A stretch of DNA of 64,000 nucleotides from Gracilaria vermiculophylla (lineage: Eukaryota > Rhodophyta > Florideophyceae > Gracilariales > Gracilariaceae): positions 721,453-785,452 of the forward strand of contig JAHNZQ020000308.1 in assembly GCA_019155205.2 (NCBI GenBank). The letters are read 5' to 3'. The notes beneath the pieces are model-generated. The model did no database searches and was not told the origin of the DNA. It saw only the letters and a program-made list of their open reading frames with translations. Below, in pieces: positions 20,477 to 29,953 of this stretch. The position numbers were made by a program, and so were the translations under genes. Each line of letters opens with the position of its first letter. Position 1 is the first letter of the stretch.

Positions 20477-20556
20477 GGAAGCGTGGCCGAGTGGTCTAAG
20501 GCGCTAGTTTAAGGCACTAGTCCTCCGGGGCGTGAGTTCGAATCTCACCGCTTTCA
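20477..20556 (+). tRNA. tRNA-Leu(AAG), normal gene order
   Basis: Complete 80-nt type II tRNA. Acceptor GGAAGCG pairs with CGCTTTC (one G-U), D stem GCC/GGC with the Leu-type loop GAGTGGTCTAA, anticodon stem CTAGT/ACTAG, loop TTAAGGC with T33 and anticodon AAG, variable arm of about 11 nt, T stem GTGAG/CTCAC with loop TTCGAAT, discriminator A. There is no intron and CCA is not encoded. A T7 run follows at 20564. Confidence 0.95.
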
Positions 20557-20563
20557 GCTGCTG

Positions 20564-20570
20564 TTTTTTT
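20564..20570 (+). terminator. RNA polymerase III terminator of tRNA-Leu(AAG)
   Basis: Seven T residues eight bases after the tRNA discriminator base. Confidence 0.85.
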
Positions 20571-20773
20571 GGCGCTTCCGTTGTGGCGCGGCGGCTGGCG
20601 CTGGCGCGCGCGGCGCCACCTCACGGCGGCCACGTGATGCACCGCGCGCCCGTACACGTGTGACGGCGCGCTGCGCCCTGCCATGAGCGGCGTGGCATTC
20701 CCAAGCCGCCGCGCGCCAGCGCAAGTCGCGCCGCTGCCCGCCGTCGCATCGCGCCGCTCGACTCGCGCACCCC

Positions 20774-23700
20774 ATGGCACCCAAGGCGGCGCCGCCGCCG
20801 CCGCTGCCGCCGCCGCCACCGCCGCCGCAGCCGCTGCTGCTGCTGCTGCGCCTGCTCAGCGCGCTGCACCTGCTGCTGGCGTCGCTGCCGGCCGCAGCCG
20901 CCGCGCGCCCGCTGCTGCGCGCCTTCCGCGCGTCGGCGCCCCTGCAGACCCCGCTGCAACTCTTCCTCGCCGGCTACCTGCTCGCGCACGCCCACCCCCG
21001 CCGCGCCCCGCCCCTGCTCGCCCTGCGCCGCTTGCTGCAGCTATGGCCGCCGTACGCCCTCGCCGCCATCGCCCACGTCGCCTTCTTCTCCCCCCCCGCC
21101 TCGCTGCGCGCCCTGCTGCCCGAGCTCGTCGCCATGGCGCCGTTTCTGCCGCCCCCCTTCGCCTTCCCCCCCGACCACGCCTGCGTCCCGGCGCAGTCGC
21201 TGCTGCCCGCCCTGGCGCTGTGCACCGTGCTGTACCCGCTGCTGCGCGCCTTGCTGCCCGCCCCGCGCCCGCCCAACCGCCCGCACATCGCCGCCGTCGC
21301 CGCCGCGCTGCTCGTCGTCCTCGTCGCCCAGGCCGCGTGGATCTCCCATTTGCCCGCCTCCCGCCACTTCATCGTCCCGGACTTCATCGCCTACGTCCCG
21401 TTTCTCACCCACGTCCCGGTCTTCATCGCCGGCGTGCTGCTGTCGCTGTGGCACACCGCGTCCGCCCCGTGCGCGCCCCGCTCCCCGCTCTCGTTCGCCG
21501 CCATCGCCCTGCCGCTCGCCATGCTCTTCGCCATCTCGCGCCTCATGCCTCTGCACGACGCCCGCCCTTTCGCCCGAGCGCTGCTCCTCGTCGCCCTGCC
21601 CGTGCCGTGCTTCGTGCTGCTGGTCCACGCCTGCTTCATTCGGCCCCCTTTGCAAACTGTCTCCGACCACCACCGCCTGCACTTCTCGCGTCTGCCACTC
21701 ATTCGCGCCGTCAATCGCATCGCGTACGCCGCCTTTCTTCTGGCATTCCCGATTTACCGTGCAATCTCGCGTTCGCTGTGTGCTCCTTCGCATCATGCTT
21801 TTTCGTTTGTATGTTTCGAGGCGCACGAGCCCCCGCGACTGCCCGGCGAGCACGGCTTGTTCTCGCCCCTCGACGCGGGCCAAGTCGCCCGCACCACCGT
21901 GGAGAATGCCGTTGTGCGCGCCTTTTCTACCTCTCTTATCTTCGAAGAGGGCGTCAACGTCTTTGTCTATCTCTTTCTCTTGCTCGCCGCCTCGTACCTC
22001 GCCTGCCATTTCGTCTTTGTTCCCCTGGCTGCCCTGGCGGATGCCGCCTGCAGAAGGGTCGCTTTTCTCGCCGACCAGCAGCTGCTGCCTCCCTTGTTAG
22101 CGCTGCTGCACGGCTACGGTGTGCACGAAACGCCGCGTCGTCATGCGTCAAAGCTGGAGCGCTCCTGTCGCTTGATCCTGTATTACTTCTTTTCCATTTC
22201 CTTCCTGTGTTTTGTGTATCACTTCTCGCAACCTCTCACGTATCAGTTGGTGAGCCCGCCGCGATCGTTTTTGTGCTGGCTTCCCAACGCCCTGTACCAC
22301 TGTGAGGCCATGGGCAACGACGACGCCGGGGTCGTGCATTTTTTGTTGACCAATCGATATGTACAGTCTTTCGTCGCCTTGTGTCGGTTGGTATCGCTGC
22401 TAACGTTGCCAGCGATGTCGTCCAATCTCATTGGGCACTTTTTCTTCCCCAAGGCAAACTGGAAAGCGCTGCCAACCATTTCGCAAATGTTGGACGCCCA
22501 CGTGCCTGAAACCCCCGTCGCCGATGAGGCTGCGCAGAGCTGTCATCCACATGAAACGCCTGCCAAGCACGGCAGCAGCAGCGCACTCAAGGAACCGGTG
22601 AATCTCGACTTCAAGCTCTTTATTCGCTATGTCACCCGCGGGACCAACCCGCGCACAGTGGCCACCAACACCCGCCGCGCATTGCACGTGCTGTACGAAA
22701 GCGGGCTGCCGCGACACATGTGGTGCGTCGAGGTTGTCACGGACAAGGGCATGCGGCTGGTGGAGCAAGTGAGCGACATGTCCGTCGCCGAAATCATTGT
22801 TCCCGACAGTTATCGCCCCCCCCGCGGCGCCAAGTACAAGGCCAGGGCGCTCAACTACGCCATTGGCGCCTCCGCTGCCACGGCGCGCGACTGGATTGTG
22901 CACCTGGACGAAGAAACTCTCTTCGACGCTGACACCGTGCGCGCCGTCGTCCACCATTGCGGCGTGGAAAGCTACAAAACTCGCGTGGCGCGCACGCAGC
23001 AGTGGCCTCGCATCGGTCAGGGTCCCATTGTGTACGGGCGCGCAATGACAGATTACGCCACCAGGGCCGGGAACTGGGTGACTACCTTGGCCGATTCCAA
23101 TCGTGTTTCTGACGACTGCGGAAGGTATAGACTGCAGTTTGAGTGCGGTGAGGTGTGGGTCGGCATGCACGGCTCGTTTGTCGTGGCGGCCAACTGCGTG
23201 GAACAGGAGATCACATTTGATCACGGCGTCGACGGAAGCATCGCTGAAGATGCTTTCTTCGCCATGCTTGCCCGATCGGCAAAAGTGCAATTCCGGTGGA
23301 TTGATGCTCTGATGTTCGAGCAGAGCCCTTTCACGATACAGGACTTCATCAAGCAGCGGTCGAGATGGCTTGTGGGAGGCATGCGCGTAGTGAACAGTGG
23401 CAAAATTCCTCTGCGTCTGCGCTTTGTTATGGGGACGCTGACCACGCTGTGGTCCATGATGCCCGTCACTTACGTTGCGCTGATTGTGGCTGTGGCGCTG
23501 GGCAATAATACGGATGATTCGTGGTGGAAACGAACGTACTACTACACCCTGCTTCCTTTCTTGGCGGCTGTATCACTATGGAGCTATGTGCTGGGATTCA
23601 TGGTGACCTTTTCCGTATGGGCCGTGGGGCTGGTCAACTTCATTGTTCTTCTCTACGCCCAGGTGCTGCTGACACCTGTATTCGGGTTTGTGGAGATGTG

Positions 23701-23809
23701 TGCTGTGGTGTATGGGCTGCTTAATTACAAAAGGATCTCCACGGCTTTCCATGTTGTACAGAAAGACGGGGAGGCAGCAGTCGGCGAACGGCAGGGCTTG
23801 TTGGGGTGA
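20774..23809 (+). CDS. Fusion: acyltransferase-3-like membrane domain plus Egghead-like GT2 glycosyltransferase
   Basis: Predicted 1011-aa polytopic membrane protein. Residues about 50-420 form eight to ten hydrophobic helices with RRLLQLWPPYAL and a following DFIAYVPFLTHVPVFIAGVLL, reminiscent of acyltransferase family 3 (OafA/NRF-6 type); catalytic residues cannot be confirmed. Residues about 608-900 are a GT2 catalytic domain of the Egghead beta-1,4-mannosyltransferase group: VHLDEETLF (DxD-like), NWVTTLADSNRVSDDCG, DHGVDGSIAEDAFFAM and FIKQRSRWLVGG (Q/RxxRW). Several helices follow. Egghead adds mannose to glucosylceramide; here donor and acceptor are unknown. Joining a membrane acyltransferase-like half to this GT2 is unusual. 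There are no stops or frame changes across the junction. The start is the ATG of MAPKAAPPPP; the region codes continuously to the stop. Confidence 0.82.
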   Translation: MAPKAAPPPPLPPPPPPPQPLLLLLRLLSALHLLLASLPAAAAARPLLRAFRASAPLQTPLQLFLAGYLLAHAHPRRAPPLLALRRLLQLWPPYALAAIAHVAFFSPPASLRALLPELVAMAPFLPPPFAFPPDHACVPAQSLLPALALCTVLYPLLRALLPAPRPPNRPHIAAVAAALLVVLVAQAAWISHLPASRHFIVPDFIAYVPFLTHVPVFIAGVLLSLWHTASAPCAPRSPLSFAAIALPLAMLFAISRLMPLHDARPFARALLLVALPVPCFVLLVHACFIRPPLQTVSDHHRLHFSRLPLIRAVNRIAYAAFLLAFPIYRAISRSLCAPSHHAFSFVCFEAHEPPRLPGEHGLFSPLDAGQVARTTVENAVVRAFSTSLIFEEGVNVFVYLFLLLAASYLACHFVFVPLAALADAACRRVAFLADQQLLPPLLALLHGYGVHETPRRHASKLERSCRLILYYFFSISFLCFVYHFSQPLTYQLVSPPRSFLCWLPNALYHCEAMGNDDAGVVHFLLTNRYVQSFVALCRLVSLLTLPAMSSNLIGHFFFPKANWKALPTISQMLDAHVPETPVADEAAQSCHPHETPAKHGSSSALKEPVNLDFKLFIRYVTRGTNPRTVATNTRRALHVLYESGLPRHMWCVEVVTDKGMRLVEQVSDMSVAEIIVPDSYRPPRGAKYKARALNYAIGASAATARDWIVHLDEETLFDADTVRAVVHHCGVESYKTRVARTQQWPRIGQGPIVYGRAMTDYATRAGNWVTTLADSNRVSDDCGRYRLQFECGEVWVGMHGSFVVAANCVEQEITFDHGVDGSIAEDAFFAMLARSAKVQFRWIDALMFEQSPFTIQDFIKQRSRWLVGGMRVVNSGKIPLRLRFVMGTLTTLWSMMPVTYVALIVAVALGNNTDDSWWKRTYYYTLLPFLAAVSLWSYVLGFMVTFSVWAVGLVNFIVLLYAQVLLTPVFGFVEMCAVVYGLLNYKRISTAFHVVQKDGEAAVGERQGLLG

Positions 23810-24326
23810 CGGATTGCTGCCACATATCACTGCCCTGTGTAACGGATTGTGTAACAATAAAAAGGAGGATATCCATTCTAGGGTACAGTAACGGGTTTTT
23901 TTTCTTACACTCGTTAAGGCGCCTGTTCAGGTTCGTCGCACGGTGGCTACGGGGGCTGCCTATCTCGGTTGCGGTGCGGAACAGGGCGGTGGCGTAATTC
24001 ACAATGCGGTGAGAGCGAGCGAAGCCTCTTTCTCGTGTCTAAGGGGAGCGGTGTGCCAGCTGCCCATGGGCGTGTCCCAGTGAACGAAAGAGAGGATGTA
24101 TGTGTTGACTGCATTGCTATGATATGGGCCGGCGCGACGGCAGGAGTTTCACTGTGTTGTTTTGCGTATGCAGAGGAGCACACGCTGTGCCAGCGCATCA
24201 GAGCAAGGCCAGCACACCAGATGGACGGCGACTCGGGCCGCGGCGCGTGCCATAAAGGGTGACCGCACGAGCTGGGGCACTGGGCGCGAGAGCCGCGCCA
24301 GCGCCGCCAACGCTAGCAGAGTGGAG
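23810..24326. other. Intergenic spacer, no gene recognised
   Basis: About 0.5 kb holding the 3' end of the GT2 fusion gene (a polyadenylation-like aataaaaa at about 23856) and the upstream flank of a small orphan ORF. Confidence 0.45.
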
Positions 24327-24710
24327 ATGACGGCGGCGTTCTGCGTGGTGGGCGGGGTGATGACGGCTCGACGCGCGGGGATGACCTCACGCGCGACTCG
24401 CCCAGGAGGCTGTGGCACGGCGTGCGCGGTGCTGAATCGCGCGCACCGGCGGGCGGAACTGCCCCGATGCGAAGGTTTGGTGAAGCGCGTGAAGGAAGGG
24501 TGCGAGATGTTTGAGGCGCTTCGCGGGTGTGAAGAGCGCCCCTCGACGTGCGCACGGAAGGAGGGGGCGGTGGACACGCTGGGGACGATTGACGAATACG
24601 AACAGTTCTTGAGGAGCGCCGCAGAGCACGCGCGTTTCGCAGATGTGGCGGTGTACATAACGGCCGGTGGGGGGCTGGTGTGCGAGTATCCGCGGCACGA
24701 CGGGTTGTGA
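24327..24710 (+). CDS. Small orphan protein (127 aa)
   Basis: Predicted 127-aa protein without a recognised family. It starts MTAAFCVVGGVMTARR, is cysteine-containing (about seven Cys) and ends with an acidic helical part (GTIDEYEQFLRSAAEHARFADVAVYI). That C-terminal half looks protein-like, unlike the compositional frames nearby. It converges on the HLIP-like gene with only 77 bp between stops. The N-terminus is uncertain because the frame is open upstream to 24162; an open frame on the other strand is judged a shadow. Confidence 0.4.
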   Translation: MTAAFCVVGGVMTARRAGMTSRATRPGGCGTACAVLNRAHRRAELPRCEGLVKRVKEGCEMFEALRGCEERPSTCARKEGAVDTLGTIDEYEQFLRSAAEHARFADVAVYITAGGGLVCEYPRHDGL

Positions 24711-24787
24711 GGGGGCACGACAGACTGGGCTTCCGAACTTTAGTACATTGTAATGGGGCAGAAGAGGCGGAATATTAGTAGATGAGG

Positions 24788-25429
24788 CTAGGTAAGCAGG
24801 TCTGCGAGACGGTCAACGACGGCGACGACGAAAGGCGGGGTCTTCTGTGCGATAGGCACGACGACGTCGACAACCTGCTCAAAAAGCGACGGGTGGCCCG
24901 GTTCAGTAACCTCTCTGGCGAGGCAGAGCAAAAAGCCGAGCGCGGCGGCGCGGCCATTGACGGCTTCGACGGCGGTCCAGAAGCGGGAGGGGGGCGCGCG
25001 CGCGCGCGGAGCAGCGGGCGGCGCAGCCGCGCGCGGCGCAGAGGCCGCGGCGGGCCGGGCGGCGACCGGGCGCGCAGCGGCGGCGGCGGCGGCGCGGCGC
25101 GGCGGAGCGTTGGCGGCGCGCGCAATGGTGGCGGCCAGCAGGTTGCGGCGCTGCAGCGCAGAGAGCTGGTCGAACTGGCGCGCCAGACGCTCGCAGCGCA
25201 GGTCGGCGTCCGGGCGCAGCAGAGCGGCGGGCGGCATGGCGGACGCGTGCGCGTGGGCGCGGCGCGACTGCCGGGCGCGCGCGGCGCGGCGCGCCAGCAG
25301 CAGCGCGGCCGCGGCCGCAGCCGCCGTGGCGGCGGCCGCGGCGGCGAGAATGACGGGCGGCGGTGGCAGCGCAAAGGCGCCGCGGCGGCGGCGCCGCGGC
25401 GACGCCGCGACGGAGACGCGCTGCTGCAT
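24788..25429 (-). CDS. Candidate HLIP/one-helix LHC-superfamily protein
   Basis: Predicted 213-aa protein. Near the C-terminus (about residues 148-180) it has FWTAVEAVNGRAAALGFLL, matching the chlorophyll-binding helix of high-light-inducible/OHP proteins (ExxNGRxAMxGF), where Glu and Asn ligate chlorophyll; this is followed by LAREVTEPGHPS, close to the family's usual E..TGQ turn. Upstream are an Arg-rich start, an Ala/Leu hydrophobic segment (about residues 28-46) and an Arg/Ala-rich linker, which could be a plastid-targeting leader plus stem. Such proteins help photoprotection and pigment delivery in thylakoids. The assignment rests on one short motif, so it is tentative. The only in-frame ATG is used. 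Confidence 0.5.
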   Translation of the reverse strand: MQQRVSVAASPRRRRRGAFALPPPPVILAAAAAATAAAAAAALLLARRAARARQSRRAHAHASAMPPAALLRPDADLRCERLARQFDQLSALQRRNLLAATIARAANAPPRRAAAAAAARPVAARPAAASAPRAAAPPAAPRARAPPSRFWTAVEAVNGRAAALGFLLCLAREVTEPGHPSLFEQVVDVVVPIAQKTPPFVVAVVDRLADLLT

Positions 25430-25746
25430 AGCGGCGGCGGCGACGGAGGGCGGCGAGAGGCGGGATAGCGCGACTGCACAGCCCTTCGCTGCGGTCTGTG
25501 CGCGGCGTGTTTTGTCGCTGCCACCGCTCGACGCGGAGGAAGCGCGGCGACCAGAGACGGACACACGCGTGGCAACGTTGCCGCGTGTCGTAGAGGGGAG
25601 GCGGAACGCGCATTTCGGGCGGCCGCCGTGTTGCGGCGCGCGAGCCCTTCGCGCGCTCGCGACGCAATTGCCAGCGGGCGATTTCAATTGCAGAGCCGCG
25701 CGACAGCGCTCACGCTGTCAGGCGCCGATTCCAAACGAGTCTGCAC
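25430..25746. promoter_or_regulatory. Divergent promoter (HLIP-like / phosphate-carrier-like)
   Basis: A 317-bp gap between divergent starts. It is GC-rich and shows no TATA box. Confidence 0.45.
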
Positions 25747-27075
25747 ATGGGCGCGGAGCGTCGCGTCATCGCCGCGCGCGTCCTCTTCGCAGAGTCTCAG
25801 CCGCAGCGCAACATGGCCGTCCACGGGTTGCTCGCCGCGCGTCTGCCCCCGCCGCTTGGCTCCCCCGCCGCCGCCGCCGCCGCCACCGTCGCTGCCGCCG
25901 CCATGCTTCCCGCGCTCGCCGCCGCGCTGCCTCTCTCTGCCGCCGCGGAAACCCCGCGGCCGCTCGACTTGTTGCTGGTGTGCTCCGTTTTCTTGCTCAT
26001 GGCCTCGCTGGTCAAGTCGCTGTCGCTCGTGCCCGCCGCCAACTTCCCGCACGTCGATCGCCTCGTCGCCTTCCTCTGTCTGCTCACCATGTCCTCCTTC
26101 TTCTTCCGCCGTCTGGCGCTGCTCGCCGCCGATGGCCACATCACCCCCACCCGCTTTCTGCAGTTCTTCATCGCCGGTGGCATTTGCGCTTTTCTCACCC
26201 ACGCCGCGTGCACCCCCATCGACGTCGTCAAGACCAGGATCCAGACCATGCCAGGCCGCTACGCCGGTATGGCCGACGCCTTTGCCAGCATCGTAGCCGA
26301 TGAGGGCTATGGCACCCTGCTCAAGGGGCTTGGTGCCACGGCCAGCGGCTACTTTTTACACGGCGCCTTCAAGTACTCCTTCTATGAGCTCTTCAAGCTT
26401 TTGTTTTCTTCCGACGCCGCCCACGCAGTCAAGCCTCCGCTTTCCATCGCCGCGCTGTCAGGCTTCTTTGCCGAGTGCATCGCCTGCATCTTGCTGTGCC
26501 CCATGGAGGCCATCCGCATTCGCTCCGTGTCGGACTCCTCCTTTCCGGGCGCCGTAGTTTCGGGCTTGTCGCTCCTGCTTAAGACTGAGGGGCTACATGG
26601 CTGGTACAAGGGCTTGCCGGCCATGTTGCTCAAGCAGGTTCCGTACACCGTGGGCCAGTTTGTGTCATTTGAGCTATCGGTGACCGTTGTCAAGCGCATC
26701 GTGCTCACCGTCCTAGGCGCTCAGAGCGCCTCATCAGCCGTCGCCAGTATTTCGTCCTTTGCTGGTCTCCTGGCCGGCATCAGCGCAGCCATTATTTCCC
26801 ATCCTGGTGATACCATTTTGTCAAGGATCAACCAGCAAGAAAGCGAAGGGTCAGCCGTGCAACAGATTGTGCGAGTCGCGCGTGCCGCTGGTTTCCTCGG
26901 ATTGTTTACGGGCCTGCTGCCGAGACTTGTCCAAGTGAGCTGTATGATCGGAGGACAGTTCCTTATCTATGATTCCATTAAGCTTTGGTGTGGCATTGTT
27001 CCTGCCGCTGCTTTACCCTCTGATCCGTTGCCGGCCGTGGCAAAGGCTGTTGCCGCCGCTGCAAAGCGGAGATGA
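25747..27075 (+). CDS. Phosphate-carrier-like mitochondrial carrier family protein
   Basis: Predicted 442-aa member of the SLC25 family, closest to the phosphate carrier (SLC25A3/Mir1). Three repeats: TPIDVVKTRIQT, CPMEAIRIRSV and HPGDTILSRINQ. Phosphate-carrier features include HGAFKYSFYELFK, GWYKGLPAMLLKQVPYTVGQF and LFTGLLPRLVQ..QFLIYDSIK. It is 100-130 residues longer than usual at the N-terminus, with an Ala/Pro-rich leader and two extra hydrophobic stretches (about 75-125), so targeting may be unusual (mitochondrial, or plastid envelope). Role: probable H+/Pi import, inferred. The start is the first ATG (MGAERRVIAARV); an ATG 66 bp downstream (MAVHGLL) is an alternative. Confidence 0.85.
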   Translation: MGAERRVIAARVLFAESQPQRNMAVHGLLAARLPPPLGSPAAAAAATVAAAAMLPALAAALPLSAAAETPRPLDLLLVCSVFLLMASLVKSLSLVPAANFPHVDRLVAFLCLLTMSSFFFRRLALLAADGHITPTRFLQFFIAGGICAFLTHAACTPIDVVKTRIQTMPGRYAGMADAFASIVADEGYGTLLKGLGATASGYFLHGAFKYSFYELFKLLFSSDAAHAVKPPLSIAALSGFFAECIACILLCPMEAIRIRSVSDSSFPGAVVSGLSLLLKTEGLHGWYKGLPAMLLKQVPYTVGQFVSFELSVTVVKRIVLTVLGAQSASSAVASISSFAGLLAGISAAIISHPGDTILSRINQQESEGSAVQQIVRVARAAGFLGLFTGLLPRLVQVSCMIGGQFLIYDSIKLWCGIVPAAALPSDPLPAVAKAVAAAAKRR

Positions 27076-29953
27076 ATTCACGTCTTCTTTTCTTTTTTGT
27101 TCACAACGAGCTCGCTTGCCCGCTGGTCATCTATTTTACGTTTGAAGAGCGCGGCAAACGCAGATGTGAATCCCTTCAGTTTTCCTGTGATCAAGCAGCG
27201 ATTTCCTCATGCGCTTGAAAGCATTTCGCTTTCTCGTCGTCCTTGTATTTTGTGTTTTCACCTTCTTGCCCTCACGCCCCATGCGCAATACGTGTCTGGT
27301 GCACTGAAATACGATAGAAGTTATGCCTTTCAAGAATGATTCTTCTCATCCAACCTGACCTCAATCAAGAGAGGGTCGTCGTATATCGTATTTGTGTGAT
27401 TTAATAGCTAGCGCAACACTCCACTACTACTAACTTTAACAGAGGTATCTGTCATTGCGGTGGTTACCCAGCTGTTGAGTAAAATTATTATACCCTATTC
27501 CTATCACCGTCTCCTCCATTCTCTACTTGCGGGCATTTTATTCCAACCAAATGCACAGCATAGAGCACTGTCGTGCTTCGCTGCCAACTTAGACGGTGCT
27601 CGACTGTAATCGCTTAGCCCCGAATGGACGCCATGTAAGGAGCTGTCTTCAAGTTAATATAACTCGCTTTTTCATCCGTAGGGGCGAGGGGTAAGGAAAA
27701 AGTCGTAGACTGTTGTAATTGTACTCTCAGCACAGACTGTGTCTGAGACACAGACACGCCTGAAGTGGAAGCAGTCCGTAACAACATGAAGACAACGAAC
27801 AAAAAATGCACACTTTCTTCTTTATTCTGATTCTAATGTTTCACATTAGTGTGTTCACGTAACAAGTGCTTTGTGTACTTCAGGTTGCACCCAGTCACTC
27901 ATGGAACCAATCCGATGAAGATGGAGTCATAATCCACGACTGCAATTTCCACCGTGATTGCAATTTCTCGGCCGTTGAAGCAATCACATGTACAATTTCA
28001 GTCATTACGCTTTCGACGTGAAGAGGTGATCTATTGTTTTGAGGACTACATGATCTTCTTTGTAGAGGATATTGGCAAACCAATACAGAGGTGAGGTTGC
28101 CAAGGCTTTCTTCAAATTACAGTCTTGTTAGCCCTTGAAAGGGCGCGTATGGACCCCAATCCCTGATTTAGGACATCCCGAATAAAGGCAAGGCCTGCCC
28201 AGAGCAAAACCTTTGTGCCCATTGTTAGCGTGAATTGCATAAAAAGATCAACAAAGAGCTTTATCATTACCTCGGAATTGGACGCTTGTATCCACTGTAG
28301 AGAAGAAATAGAAGGAATCTCAGATTGCATGCCTATGCCACCCACCTTCTCTCTTTCTCTCTCTCTGTCTCTCTGTCTTTCTTACCCTTTCTTTTTTTCT
28401 CTCGACGCTTATAGATGTCTAAGAGGAGGCCTGCTTAGAACCCCAACATTCTATAACTCTTACCTATGCTCAGGAACCAGTAACTACAATAGTCGTGCTA
28501 CACTCCCTATGTCTAATATAGAGCTATGGGCCAGTTTGATTTCGTTGGTGTTCCTAACCGCTGAAGCATCTCTTTTTCCCCGAGTACTTCGTATCGCCTT
28601 CTTCTTTACTACATCTCTTCAATCATGCTTTAGAGCTCGTCGGATGAGAGGCACTCCACATCAAAGGGCTTCGCATGTCCTGCGTTTGCAGTCGACAGAG
28701 CCATTGACGACATTTTTTGCCCCTCAACCACATAATCAGGAGTGTGTACAATTAGATGGGATTTCAATTCATTGCCATCACAAACATAGCCATCAGCGAT
28801 TCTTCTCGGTAAACATGAGTGCAATCTGATGGTGCCAATTTTAACAATCTACTGTCAGATTTCAAAAGCAATCGTGCCGTTGCATGCTACAAAGCAAATG
28901 ACTCACCCTCCGATGATTTATCATCATTTAAAACAACATAAATGATTCTCCTGCTACGTGACTAGGTTGGCCTTACTGAAGTAAGGCCAACAGCCGGAAC
29001 GTCCTGCTGTATTTCCAGCTGCATGAAAAAGCATTTCGTCCAAAAACTCTTAACCGTCATAAAATAATAAGACAAACTACTTCAGTAGCCGTTAGACAGT
29101 ACTATGACCCGTTCTCATATCTCTGGCACTGCATAGAGCCGTGTAGACCTCTATGACAAAGAAGATCTGCTGTTTTGTTTAGCCAACCTTTTATCGAGAG
29201 AACGCAATCAAAAGATGGATCCTTTTGAATAACGACCAAAAATCATGGACTCAGCCAACCCGAAACAGATTGTACCCGCTCTGGCAGTCTACAAACGAAC
29301 CAAAATGAAACCTATCAAGGCCAGAAATAACGCAGTTTCCATTGCTGTTTGTGATATGTTTCAGGTACACTAATAGGAAACCGAGTAAAAAGATTGCAAT
29401 CAGATGAACTGTTGTGCCAGGTGATGGCAATTAGATAGGGAACATGAAGAAGCCTCTCAATCCCATCCTTGTATTGCACTGAGCCTTTGCAATCTTCTTG
29501 CCATCGAATTCGTTTCAATCCTGCTCATATTAATCGGCGTAATCAGGCAAGAGAACCGGCTCGTAGCCCCCATCTTCATTTGCACCCATCCCATATTCAT
29601 ACTGTTGACATCTTTACCTGAACCTACCCTTGATTTATAGTCTTGCACATAATTTGCGATAGCAGTGTTTTCCTCCTCTCAATCCGTCAACCAACAACGC
29701 CATGTCAGGAACTGTAGTAGCCAACACACTTAGATTTACTGAGCGCCCTTAAACATTTGTCTTTCGTAAAACGACCGTCAGTGGGTTTCTGCTACCAAAG
29801 TGTGGCACGACTGTTCTTCCTGATAATCAACAAAGACAGGATCATGAATGCTTTAGGTCCGCACACAAGCAACTTGTTTTGGTGATGGATGTGCGCAGCG
29901 AGAGTATGTCTACGGCTTTTCGAACAAGTCAAAGGCCCACGACTAGTGTACTT
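27076..29953. other. AT-richer stretch, 2.9 kb, with possible decayed or multi-exon gene on minus strand
   Basis: GC content falls abruptly after the carrier gene. No complete gene can be read. On the minus strand some pieces look like exons or a decayed gene: 28824-28630 (GYVCDGNELKSHLIVHTPDY... ending in a stop), and adjacent frames at 29648-29457 and 29518-29315 that would need a frame change or an intron to join. A ct-rich microsatellite lies at 28350-28380, and a perfect hairpin at 28966-28991. I cannot assign a function. Confidence 0.35.
28966..28991. repeat. Perfect 11-bp inverted repeat with 4-nt loop
   Basis: GTTGGCCTTAC, loop TGAA, GTAAGGCCAAC. It lies in the gene-poor AT-richer stretch, away from any recognised gene end. 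Confidence 0.9.

Noticed and set aside
24149..24718. 189-codon minus-strand open frame
   Set aside because: The plus-strand frame in the same place has more protein-like charged helices; the minus frame is Ser/Arg/Pro-rich and compositional.
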